A stretch of DNA of 64,000 nucleotides, from positions 1 through 64,000 of the forward strand of contig DASYNP010000172.1 of the NCBI GenBank assembly GCA_036008465.1, in the 5' to 3' direction. Origin of the DNA: DASPSM01 sp036008465 (GTDB lineage Bacteria; Planctomycetota; Planctomycetia; Planctomycetales; Planctomycetaceae). The notes under the pieces were generated by a model. It ran no database searches. It saw only the letters and a program-made list of their open reading frames with translations, and was not told the origin of the DNA. A program made the position numbers and the translations under genes. Below, piece by piece: positions 16,128 to 24,344 of this stretch. Positions within the stretch are counted from its first letter, which is position 1. Every line of letters begins with the position of its first letter.

Positions 16128-17816
16128 ATGAAGAGACTTCTGTTGTGTTGGCTTCTCTGCTTCGCGCCGCTAGCTCGCGCGCACAGCGCGCCGGCGACCA
16201 GTGAGACTCCAACCCTGGTGGTCGTCGTCAGCGTCGATCAGTTCGCCTACGAGTACCTTGAACGATTCCGCGCGGGCTTTGATGAGCGCGGCATCTTCCG
16301 CCGTTGCGAACGAGACGGGGCCTGGTTCACGAACTGTCACCATCGGCACGGCGTGACGACCACGGCTCCGGGCCACTCCGTTCAGTTGACGGGGGCGTAT
16401 CCGTCGACCAACGGCATCATCGACAACGGCTGGATCGACCGCGCGTCGGGAAAGCAGATTTATTGCGTCTCCGATCCCAAGGCCCACCTGATCGGTCCAA
16501 CAGCCGGCGATCTGCCCGTGTCGCCTCGGAATCTGATGGCTGACACTCTGGGGGACCGGCTCAAGATCGTGACGGCGGGGCGTTCCAAGGTTTTCGGCGT
16601 AGCGATCAAGGATCGGGCTGCGATTCTGATGACGGGGCATGCCGCGGACGGTGCATTTTGGGTCAGCGAGAGCGGCAAATGGATCACCAGCGACTACTAC
16701 CGCGATCAGCTGCCCCCGTATCTGCGGAGTTGGAATGCGTCGGATGCATTGCTGCGCTTCGGCGGCAAATCGTGGGATTTGCTCTATGACCGCAGCCGGT
16801 ATCGCCATCCGCCGACCGAGGACCATTTCGGCGAACGGCTACTTCAGGGAATGACCGCCGGCTTTCCGCACAAAATTCCCGATGCGGGGGCTCGAAATTA
16901 TGTGCGGCTCGTGTCCTATTCTCCATTCGGAATCGAAATGACGCTCGAGGGGGCCCGGCTCATCGTTGCCGATGAAAAGCTCGGTCAGGGTGAGTTCCCC
17001 GATTTACTGGCGATCAACCTTTCCTCGAACGACTACGTGGGCCATACGTTCGGCCCAGAAAGCCTCGAAGTCGAGGACATCACGTATCACACGGACCGAA
17101 TGCTCGGCGAGTTCGTTGACTTTATCAACGAGCGGATGGGTGAGCGTCCCTGGCTGTTCGTGCTGACGGCCGATCACGGCGTCGCCCCGATCCCCGAACG
17201 CACGGCTCGTTTGAAAATTGCTGCGCAACGAGACCCGCTCGTCATGGATGGCAAGGAAGGGCCCGGGAGCACGCATCAAATGCTCGAGGCTCACCTGCGC
17301 GAGAAGCTGAGTGTCAAGGAGGCCCAGCCAAGCCTCGTGCTTGCCGTGCTCGAGAGCCAGATCTATTTGCGCGCCGATCATCCGGCGTTCAAAGGGGCGG
17401 TATTTGCCGAGGCCCAGCGACTGACTCGCGATTGGCTCCTGGCTCAGCCTCGCGTTGCCGCGGTGATCACCCGCGAGCAGATTCTTTCCGGCGGCTTGAA
17501 TGGACCGCTCGAAAACGCGCTGCGCCGGTCGTTTCATCCGCGTCGTTCGGGCGACGTGCTGTTCTGCCTGGAGCCCTACGACATCCAGGGCAGTGTCGCG
17601 GCAACGCACGGTAGCCCCTGGGACTACGACACGCACGTCCCGCTCTTGGTCCTCGAGCAAGGAAAGGCGTCGCCGGAAAGCCACGTGCCGGCCGGCCGTT
17701 TCCATCGCCGCGTGAGTCCGGCATGCCTCGCGCCAACGCTGGCAGCACTCTTGCACGTGCCGCCGCCGGGGGGTTGCGTCGAAGAGCCGCTCTTCGAGCT
17801 GCTGCTCAAGAAGTGA
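16128..17816 (+). CDS. secreted PafA-like alkaline phosphatase family protein
   Basis: Alkaline-phosphatase-superfamily hydrolase of 562 residues with a Sec signal peptide (LLLCWLLCFAPLARAHSA). Active-site residues match the PafA phosphatase pattern: D37 (SVDQF), nucleophile T79 (VTTTAPGHS), N100, K161 and R163 (IKDR), D302 and H306 (SNDYVGH), D349-H350 (TADHGV). The K/R pair and N are typical of phosphate-monoesterase members. It probably works in the periplasm to release phosphate. It is transcribed divergently from the molybdopterin enzyme and convergently with the lipoprotein at 17859. Confidence 0.88.
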   Translation: MKRLLLCWLLCFAPLARAHSAPATSETPTLVVVVSVDQFAYEYLERFRAGFDERGIFRRCERDGAWFTNCHHRHGVTTTAPGHSVQLTGAYPSTNGIIDNGWIDRASGKQIYCVSDPKAHLIGPTAGDLPVSPRNLMADTLGDRLKIVTAGRSKVFGVAIKDRAAILMTGHAADGAFWVSESGKWITSDYYRDQLPPYLRSWNASDALLRFGGKSWDLLYDRSRYRHPPTEDHFGERLLQGMTAGFPHKIPDAGARNYVRLVSYSPFGIEMTLEGARLIVADEKLGQGEFPDLLAINLSSNDYVGHTFGPESLEVEDITYHTDRMLGEFVDFINERMGERPWLFVLTADHGVAPIPERTARLKIAAQRDPLVMDGKEGPGSTHQMLEAHLREKLSVKEAQPSLVLAVLESQIYLRADHPAFKGAVFAEAQRLTRDWLLAQPRVAAVITREQILSGGLNGPLENALRRSFHPRRSGDVLFCLEPYDIQGSVAATHGSPWDYDTHVPLLVLEQGKASPESHVPAGRFHRRVSPACLAPTLAALLHVPPPGGCVEEPLFELLLKK

Positions 17817-17836
17817 GAGCCGGAAGAGCAGTTGAA

Positions 17837-17859
17837 AGCCGACAAAAGCGGAGTCGGCT
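17837..17859. terminator. hairpin between convergent genes, weak bidirectional terminator
   Basis: AGCCGAC (17837-17843) pairs with GTCGGCT (17853-17859) across a nine-base loop. A short A/T-rich flank follows on each side. It lies between the convergent ends of the PafA-like gene and the lipoprotein gene. The stem touches the stop codon of the minus-strand gene. The T-tracts are short, so confidence is modest. Confidence 0.4.
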
Positions 17860-18803
17860 CAATTCCCCATCGATTGCATCGCGGGGCGACCCGGCACGAT
17901 GCACTCGATCTGGTCGCCGTCGATCCGATACTGCGGCTTTCCGCGCGAATCGAGGTGATGAGTATCAATCCGCCCCTCAACGCGGACCACGTCGCCGTTG
18001 CGCAGCGTGCTCAGCTTGCGGTGGTCGATCAGGCGGATGTCTCCGCCGTAGCGGTCGTGCGTATCGGGGTGCTGAGAGTACATGATGTGCCACGACTTGT
18101 CGTGCGAGTCGAATTCGACAATGCCCCGGAGCCAGCTGTAATTGTCTCGGTCGTAGGCGCAGGGATCGTTCCCCTTGATCACGCGACCGTCCATGCCAGA
18201 CTTGGCGGCGACGGGAATTAGGCCGTCCCGATCGTGGCGTTCATTGTCAATCGGACTCTCAAAGGTTTGCGGGTCGACGGTCCCCACGGATTGGACAACC
18301 TCGGTCCGCTGCGGGATCGTAATCTGGGCGCCCTTCCCAAACGTCTCCTGTGAACCATCACCGCCAAACGGGCTCTTAGTATTCGACGAGCTGGGTCGCG
18401 GGTCTGGTCGCGCCGGGTCAAGGGCCGGACCGGAGTCGCGATCGAGCGGGTCAGGAACGGGAATGTTGCCCGGCTTGCGAGCGCCCGAGTTGAACGGCGC
18501 CGGACCTTCATTGAACGTGCTGGGCGGCGTGGAAGGTGGGCCCAGTGACGGCTGCGGAGACGGCGTCAGCGCAGGAGTCGGTTGCCAGTTCTGCGGCGGA
18601 GCCGTGCTCGGGCCAAGTTGCGGCGACGGGAAGCCCGGGCCGGGCGTCACGATCGTGCCTCCCGGTGGCGGAGCATATCCGGGAGGCGGTGCGCCGTAAC
18701 CCGGGTAAGTGCCGTACGTATACGGCCCGGGATACATGCAGCCAGCAAACACAAGCGGGGTCGCTGCGCAAAGCGCGCGCGACATCCAGCGACTGGAGTT
18801 CAT
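17859..18803 (-). CDS. proline-rich lipoprotein, unknown function
   Basis: The ATG at 18803 gives 314 residues. A lipoprotein signal ends in LVFAGC. Residues about 23-130 are low complexity and rich in Pro, Gly, Tyr and Ser. A more structured C-terminal domain of roughly 110 residues (GIVEFDSHDKSWHIMY, LRNGDVVRVEGRID, YRIDGDQIECI) looks like a small beta-barrel, possibly OB-like. The open frame upstream of the ATG is not protein-like. A surface-exposed role is inferred from the lipobox only. Confidence 0.75.
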   Translation of the reverse strand: MNSSRWMSRALCAATPLVFAGCMYPGPYTYGTYPGYGAPPPGYAPPPGGTIVTPGPGFPSPQLGPSTAPPQNWQPTPALTPSPQPSLGPPSTPPSTFNEGPAPFNSGARKPGNIPVPDPLDRDSGPALDPARPDPRPSSSNTKSPFGGDGSQETFGKGAQITIPQRTEVVQSVGTVDPQTFESPIDNERHDRDGLIPVAAKSGMDGRVIKGNDPCAYDRDNYSWLRGIVEFDSHDKSWHIMYSQHPDTHDRYGGDIRLIDHRKLSTLRNGDVVRVEGRIDTHHLDSRGKPQYRIDGDQIECIVPGRPAMQSMGN

Positions 18804-19076
18804 GGGTCGAATTCCTTGCGAACGTCGAAACGAGAACGACGGGGGATCGAACTCGAGCGGGGGATTTGACGGCGCCGTTTCGCAATCGGGTCGACGGGGA
18901 ACGCAGACGCACGGCGCAGGCCTGCGATCCCACTTTCTGGCGGGCGGAATTGTAGGCATCCGCTCGATTGTGTCCAGACCGATTCCGGGCCTGGGCTCAC
19001 AAATCAACGGGCAAGGGAGACTTGCATGAAATGTTCGGCAGAAAATGCCGGCGCGCGAAAGTTTTGGGCAAGCCAG

Positions 19077-19673
19077 TCAAGCTGCAACAAGGCCTAAATC
19101 GGGCGCTATGGATTGCATTGCGCGAATGCAGAAGTCGATGTGCTCGTCGAGGTCGACGCCCAAATCGGCGGCTCCGCGAGTGATGTCCTCGCGTTTGACC
19201 GCGGCAGCAAAGGAGGGCTGCTTCATCTTCTTCTTGACGCTCTTCGCGTCGAGACCCTCAAGCCTCGTCGGACGCACCAGAGCACAGGCGGTGATGAAAC
19301 CGCACAGTTCGTCGCACGCATAAAGGGTCTTGTCCAACTGCGACACACGGGGGCAATCGGCAAGATAGTCCGCGTGCGATTTGATAGCGTAGATCACATC
19401 CGGGGGATAGCCGCGCTCTTCGAGGATCGCGGAGCCCTTGAGCGGATGGTCGGGGGGATCGGGCCAGCGCTCATAGTCGAAGTCGTGCAAGAGGCCAGTC
19501 GAGCCCCACTTGTCCTCGTCCTCACCGAACTTGCGGGCATAGGCCCGCACGGCCGCCTCGACCGCCAGCATATGCCGGACGAGGTTTTCGTTCTTGGTGT
19601 ATTCACGAACCAAAGCCAGGTCGGCGTCGCGGCTCACAGTTGTCGACTCCCGATGCGAATTGAAAACAGACAT
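19077..19673 (-). CDS. HD-domain phosphohydrolase-like protein
   Basis: About 198 residues from the ATG at 19673; an ATG nine codons upstream is also possible and neither has a clear ribosome binding site. The HD-superfamily metal motif is visible as H34, H63-D64 (LLHDFDYE), H100 (KSHADY) and D121 (YACDEL). Such proteins hydrolyse phosphate esters, often of nucleotides. The proline-rich GYPPDVIYAIKSHA stretch is typical of the HDIG-type subgroup. Single gene; substrate unknown. Confidence 0.8.
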   Translation of the reverse strand: MSVFNSHRESTTVSRDADLALVREYTKNENLVRHMLAVEAAVRAYARKFGEDEDKWGSTGLLHDFDYERWPDPPDHPLKGSAILEERGYPPDVIYAIKSHADYLADCPRVSQLDKTLYACDELCGFITACALVRPTRLEGLDAKSVKKKMKQPSFAAAVKREDITRGAADLGVDLDEHIDFCIRAMQSIAPDLGLVAA

Positions 19674-19887
19674 CTCGCCAGTCGGAAAAATCTTTCGCAT
19701 GGCGATTGTAGTCGCCGCGATTGTGCGCTGGGAGCGACCGGGATTGAGTCTTGCGGGTTCGAGGTGGATGAGTCACAAGAGTTCTTTTGCCGCCGCGTGC
19801 ACGATTGGACCATCCAATCCGGATCGAGGGATGGCACTGGCGGCTGGTCCGCCGGTGTCCGGATTTTGCGGCGACCGCACCGGCCTT

Positions 19888-20011
19888 GGGTGCCACGGCT
19901 GAGACGTCTCGGCTCAGCCGTGCCCTTTGTCAAAGGTATTACGCTTGTTCAACTCCGACGAACATGACCTGCCGGGAAGAGCACGGCTGAGCAAGCTCAG
20001 CCGTGGCACCC
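19888..20011. repeat. REPIN-like paired palindromic element
   Basis: A perfect 16-bp inverted repeat bounds the element: GGGTGCCACGGCTGAG at 19888-19903 and its complement at 19996-20011. A second inverted pair lies inside (GCTCAGCCGTGC at 19912-19923, complement at 19981-19992). Each end is thus itself a hairpin built on ACGGCTGAG/CTCAGCCGT, with about 57 bases between. This is the layout of REP doublets or REPINs. No transposase is nearby. It overlaps the 5' end of the solute-binding lipoprotein gene. Confidence 0.8.
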
Positions 20012-21021
20012 GCGCACAACCACTATTGCTATTCGCAATCTTTTTGATCGCGGGGTGTACGGGGTCAGACGCGACCGGTGCGAAAAGCGCAACTGACGCC
20101 ACGTCGTCCAGCACGAGCCGGCAGCCCGCCGCCGTCCACGTCGAGCTGGCGCTCAATTGGTTTCCCGAGGCCGAGCACGGGGGCTATTTCGCGGCTCTTG
20201 TGCATGGCTATTACCGCGACGCCGGACTCGACGTGAAGATTCTTCCGGGGGCGGCAAGCTCGGCCGTATTGCAGCGGGTAGCCCGAAATCAGGTCGCTTT
20301 TGGCGTCGAAAATGCCGATCGCATTTTGCTCGGCCGCGCGCAACAAGCCGACGTGATTGCACTCTTGGCTCCGATTCAGAAGAGTCCGCGAGGCATTATG
20401 GTGCATGCGGACTCGGGTTTCGCGAAAATCGCCGACATCTCAAACGTCACCCTGGCGGTCAACAGCGGGGCCTCTTGGGTGCAATATCTCAAGGCGCGCG
20501 GGCCGCTCTCGAATGTGCGGTTCGTGCCGTATTCCGGCAGCGTCGCACAGTTCCTCGTTGATCCAAAGTACGCGCAGCAAGCGTACGTATTCAGCGAGCC
20601 CTACGTGGCTCGCGAAAAAGGGGTAGACGTCAACTGCCTGCTGATGGCGGACACCGGTTACAACCCCTACACGAGCGTTTTGCTGACTAGCGGAGAGACG
20701 CTGACAAGGCAGCCGGAGGTTGTGGCCAAGTTCGTCGCCGCATCGCTCAAAGGTTGGCAGACTTACCTCGATCTGCCGCAAGAGACCAATCGATACCTGC
20801 ACGAGGTGAATCCAGAAATGACGCCGGGGATCCTCGAATATGGCGTCAAATCGCTGCGTCCCCTCTGCCTGGACGGACTGCCCGGTCCGTCCGCGATTGG
20901 TCGCATGACACTCGAGCGGTGGCAAACACTTGCGGCCCAACTGGTCGAGGTGGGAGCGATGAAGGCGGATGCCGTCGATCCGAGCGCGGCATTTACGACA
21001 CAGTTTCTGCCCAAGCAGTAA
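19927..21021 (+). CDS. NMT1/THI5-like ABC transporter solute-binding lipoprotein
   Basis: Predicted extracytoplasmic binding protein of the NMT1/THI5/SsuA family, which delivers thiamine precursors, sulfonates or nitrate to ABC importers. The family start pattern is clear (LALNWFPEAEHGGYFAALVHGYYRDAGLDV near mature residue 30; shown here only as the NWFPEAEHGGY core), with VAFGVENADRILLGRAQ and LAVNSGASW following. The lipobox is LIAGC. No ATG lies upstream in frame; the given TTG start is within a palindromic repeat, making an atypical leader of about 30 residues before the hydrophobic core. The native start may have been altered by the insertion. No permease or ATPase gene is adjacent. Confidence 0.75.
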   Translation: MSKVLRLFNSDEHDLPGRARLSKLSRGTRAQPLLLFAIFLIAGCTGSDATGAKSATDATSSSTSRQPAAVHVELALNWFPEAEHGGYFAALVHGYYRDAGLDVKILPGAASSAVLQRVARNQVAFGVENADRILLGRAQQADVIALLAPIQKSPRGIMVHADSGFAKIADISNVTLAVNSGASWVQYLKARGPLSNVRFVPYSGSVAQFLVDPKYAQQAYVFSEPYVAREKGVDVNCLLMADTGYNPYTSVLLTSGETLTRQPEVVAKFVAASLKGWQTYLDLPQETNRYLHEVNPEMTPGILEYGVKSLRPLCLDGLPGPSAIGRMTLERWQTLAAQLVEVGAMKADAVDPSAAFTTQFLPKQ

Positions 21022-21064
21022 TTTCTGCCGCCGGATACTGCCGATCGAGACGGCGAACGCCGCG

Positions 21065-23218
21065 CTACCTGCCCATTCCCGGCATATCGCACGAGAGGCC
21101 GCCCGCGGCGGGCACGTACGTACAGCGCACGTAGTCCATGACCATTCGGTCGGCGTTGAACCGCCAGCCGAGCGTACGGACGGCCCGCTTCATGCGCGAG
21201 ATCCACTTTTGAGGCAGATCGTCGGCATCCCGCTCGTAGAACAGAGGAATCGCTTCGTGGATGAGCACATCGTACAGGCTGCGGGCGTCGCGTTCGTCCT
21301 GGATACTTTGGTCGACGTGCGAGGTGCCGTTGCCGATCGCGAAGCCATTGTTGCCGTCGAAAGCTTCTGCCCACCACCCGTCGAGAATCGAGCAGTTGAG
21401 CCCCCCGTTGAGAACGACCTTCTGTCCGCTGGTGCCCGAGGCTTCGAGTGGGCGCCGTGGCGTGTTGAGCCAGACGTCGACCCCCTGCACGATGTGCCTC
21501 CCCAGGTTGATGTCATAGTCTTCCAGCACGACCACGCGTCCCACGAAGGGCTCCGTCTGCGACAAGCGGAAGACCCGCTGCAAGAGAGCCTTTCCCTGAT
21601 CGTCGGCGGGATGCGCCTTGCCGGCAAAGATGAATTGCACCGGCCGGTCGGAGTCCGCGAGGATCTTCGCGATGAGATCCAAGTCGCGCATCACGAGGTC
21701 GGCCCGCTTGTAGGGGGCGAACCGGCGCGCAAAGCCGATCGTCAGAGCCTCGGGTTGGAGGCTTTGGCTCAGCTTTTCCAAAACCGGGTCGGCCAGGCCG
21801 CGGCGTTGCCCCTGGGCGACCAGCCGCGTTCGGGAGTAGACGATCAGCCGGTTCTTGAGCGACTGGTGCGTCTCCCACAATTCGCCGGGCGTTACTTGTT
21901 CAAAGCCGGCCCAGACTTGCGGCTCGCCCGTGCGAAGATACCAGTTGATCGGCAGCACGCGGTCGTAAAGCACACGCATCTGCGCGGCAAGCCAGGTCGG
22001 CACATGCACGCCGTTGGTGATATGGCCGATGGGAATTTCTTCTTCGCTGCGCCACGGCCAAAGACTGGCCCACATCCGCCGGCTGACGATGCCGTGCAAA
22101 CTGGAGACAGCATTTGCGTGACGGCTGAGACGAAAGGCCAGCACCGTCATGCAAAACGACTCGTGGGGGTTCTGCGGATCGACCCGGCCCAGTCCGACCA
22201 GACTGTGATGTTGCAGGCCCAGCTCGTCACCCAGCGGGCCAACGTGCTCTTCGACAAGGCCCGCATCAAAACGGTCGTGTCCGGCGGGCACGGGCGTGTG
22301 CGTCGTGAAGACGCCCATCGCCGCGGTCTCGCGAAGAGCTTCGTCGAAGCTCAGGCCGTCCTCGCGCATTCGGGCGCGGATGAACTCCAGCGGCGCGAAG
22401 GCCGAGTGCCCCTCGTTCATGTGAATTACGCTGGGCTGAATGCCCAGGGCAGAGAGCGCCCGGGCCCCGCCGATTCCCAGGATGATCTCCTGGCGGATTC
22501 GGGTTCGCTGGTCGCCGCCATAAAGTCGCGCCGTGAGGTGCCGATCCTCGTCTTTATTTTGCGGGACGTTGGTATCGAGCAGAAATAGACGCACGCGGCC
22601 GACGTTAACCAGCCAGACACGAGCGAAAATCTTGCCCGTCCGCGTACTGACAGAGACCACCACTGGATTCCGGTCGCGGTCGAGGGCGGGCAGGATCGCC
22701 ATGTTGGCCGGGTCGACTTTGGTGTAGGACTCCTGCTGCCAGCCGTTCTCGTCGATCCGCTGCGAAAAATAGCCCTCGACATAAAAGAGCCCGACGCCAA
22801 CCAGCGGAATTCCCAGATCGGAGGCGCTTTTGAGATGGTCGCCGGCGAGCACACCCAAGCCGCCGGAATAGATCGGCAGCGATTCGTGGATGCCGAACTC
22901 CGCCGAGAAGTAGGCTGCCGGCCGATGGCCGAGAATTCCCGAGTGGGTCGATCCCCAGGTGTCGGTCGAGTCCATGTACTCGACCCAGCGGCGGTAGGCG
23001 CCGTTGATTCGCGAGTGCAACACTTCCTCGCGACAGCGCTGTTCGAGTCGGTCTGGCGGGTAGTCTTGCAGCAGCGAAACCGGGTTGTGCGCGACCTGCG
23101 ACCAGCGAACGGGATCGATTTCACGGAAGATCTGTGTGACTTCGGGCTGCCAGCTCCACCAATAATTGCTTGCGAGCCGCGACAGTTTTTCGTGAACACT
23201 CTGCGGCGTTTTCGACAT
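21065..23218 (-). CDS. glgP: alpha-glucan (glycogen/maltodextrin) phosphorylase
   Basis: Phosphorolysis of alpha-1,4-glucans to glucose 1-phosphate. The ATG at 23218 gives 717 residues, with GGGAAGGG just upstream. This is the short phosphorylase form found in many non-enteric bacteria, beginning with a DUF3417-like region (NYWWSWQPEVTQIFREID). The glycosyl-acceptor and phosphate regions are recognisable (GGLGVLAGDHLKSASDLG near residue 100). The PLP-lysine region is EASGTSGQKVVLNGGLNCSI near residue 585. It stands alone with no glgB or glgA nearby. Confidence 0.9.
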   Translation of the reverse strand: MSKTPQSVHEKLSRLASNYWWSWQPEVTQIFREIDPVRWSQVAHNPVSLLQDYPPDRLEQRCREEVLHSRINGAYRRWVEYMDSTDTWGSTHSGILGHRPAAYFSAEFGIHESLPIYSGGLGVLAGDHLKSASDLGIPLVGVGLFYVEGYFSQRIDENGWQQESYTKVDPANMAILPALDRDRNPVVVSVSTRTGKIFARVWLVNVGRVRLFLLDTNVPQNKDEDRHLTARLYGGDQRTRIRQEIILGIGGARALSALGIQPSVIHMNEGHSAFAPLEFIRARMREDGLSFDEALRETAAMGVFTTHTPVPAGHDRFDAGLVEEHVGPLGDELGLQHHSLVGLGRVDPQNPHESFCMTVLAFRLSRHANAVSSLHGIVSRRMWASLWPWRSEEEIPIGHITNGVHVPTWLAAQMRVLYDRVLPINWYLRTGEPQVWAGFEQVTPGELWETHQSLKNRLIVYSRTRLVAQGQRRGLADPVLEKLSQSLQPEALTIGFARRFAPYKRADLVMRDLDLIAKILADSDRPVQFIFAGKAHPADDQGKALLQRVFRLSQTEPFVGRVVVLEDYDINLGRHIVQGVDVWLNTPRRPLEASGTSGQKVVLNGGLNCSILDGWWAEAFDGNNGFAIGNGTSHVDQSIQDERDARSLYDVLIHEAIPLFYERDADDLPQKWISRMKRAVRTLGWRFNADRMVMDYVRCTYVPAAGGLSCDMPGMGR

Positions 23219-23452
23219 TTCCCTTCCCGACTCCATTCGACCAACGCGAACGCCCCAAGAGGGCGATTCTCGCGACCTGGCGACGCACGCCGTGCTGACG
23301 CCTTGCGTGGATACGACCCGGCCGAATCCTCGTCTTGAGGTTCGCCGGACTCGAGGTAAGCGGAAGTATAATTGACGCCCCTCGCTTTGGAGAGGCCGTC
23401 TGACCAGGACGGCCGCAGGGAGTCTTCTGGGCTCGTTTCGGCCCCACCCCTT

Positions 23453-24298
23453 CTAAAAGGCCACGACCGCCTCGGAAACCGCAAATTCGCGCTGGGGATC
23501 GGTCGTGAGCCGGGCGGCGGCGTGGTCGGGGTCGTGGTCTGAGAGGGCCCACCAGCCCTGCTCCACGATCTCGGCTAAAAGCACCGGTTTGATACGGCGG
23601 GCCTGCAGGAGATCCATGTCGTAGGACATGCACCACAGTGAGGGCAGGTGCCGCCAAGTCGGGCACGCGTCCGCCAGATAAACCGCCGCCTGGCCGCCGC
23701 TGTAGATGAAGAGGGCCATCTGGCCGTCGGTATGGCCGCCGGTGATCCGTGCGTGGATACCCGGCACGATGTCGACGTCGCCGTCCACGAGCCGCAATTG
23801 TCCCGAGGCCTCCAAGGGCACAATGTTTTCCTGCGGGTAAGCGGCCCGCAGCTCCGGGTAGCCGGCGGTGGCGATTTCCCATTCGAGTCGCTGCACCACG
23901 TATTCGGCTCGGGGGAACGTCGTTACCAGCCGGTCGCCCTCCATCCGCACACCGCCCCCCGCGTGGTCGAAGTGCAAATGCGACAGAATCACGAGGTCGA
24001 TGTCCTCCGGCTTCACTCCTTGCTCCGCGAGGCTGGCGACGATCGGGTTGCCCGACTCGGCTCCCAGGACGGCCCGTTCCTTGTCCTGAAGTTTGGGTCC
24101 GTAGCCCGTGTCGATTAGGATCTTTTGCCGGCCCGTCTGCACGAGCACGCAGTTGGTCGCTTGGGGAATGCAATTCTGGGCGTCGACAGGGATCAGCTTC
24201 GACCACAGCACCTTGGGGACGACGCCGAACATCGTCCCGCCGTCGGATCGAAACCGGCCGCCGGAGACCGTGGTGACGGTGAACTGTCCCAGTTTCAT
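23453..24298 (-). CDS. MBL-fold metallo-hydrolase
   Basis: Metallo-beta-lactamase-superfamily enzyme of 281 residues. The zinc-binding motif HLHFDH is at 107-112, followed by further ligands in GGHTDG near residue 195 and a YLADACPTWRH segment. N-terminal layout (NCVLVQTGRQKILIDTGYG) matches lactonase/quorum-quenching-like and related hydrolases, but the substrate cannot be read from sequence. It lies just downstream of the acyl-CoA synthetase on the same strand, 46 bases apart, so the two are probably cotranscribed. Confidence 0.85.
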   Translation of the reverse strand: MKLGQFTVTTVSGGRFRSDGGTMFGVVPKVLWSKLIPVDAQNCIPQATNCVLVQTGRQKILIDTGYGPKLQDKERAVLGAESGNPIVASLAEQGVKPEDIDLVILSHLHFDHAGGGVRMEGDRLVTTFPRAEYVVQRLEWEIATAGYPELRAAYPQENIVPLEASGQLRLVDGDVDIVPGIHARITGGHTDGQMALFIYSGGQAAVYLADACPTWRHLPSLWCMSYDMDLLQARRIKPVLLAEIVEQGWWALSDHDPDHAAARLTTDPQREFAVSEAVVAF

Positions 24299-24344
24299 GG
24301 TGATAAAGTCTTCGGGTGGAGGAGGTAGTTCGAGCGATCGCGGG

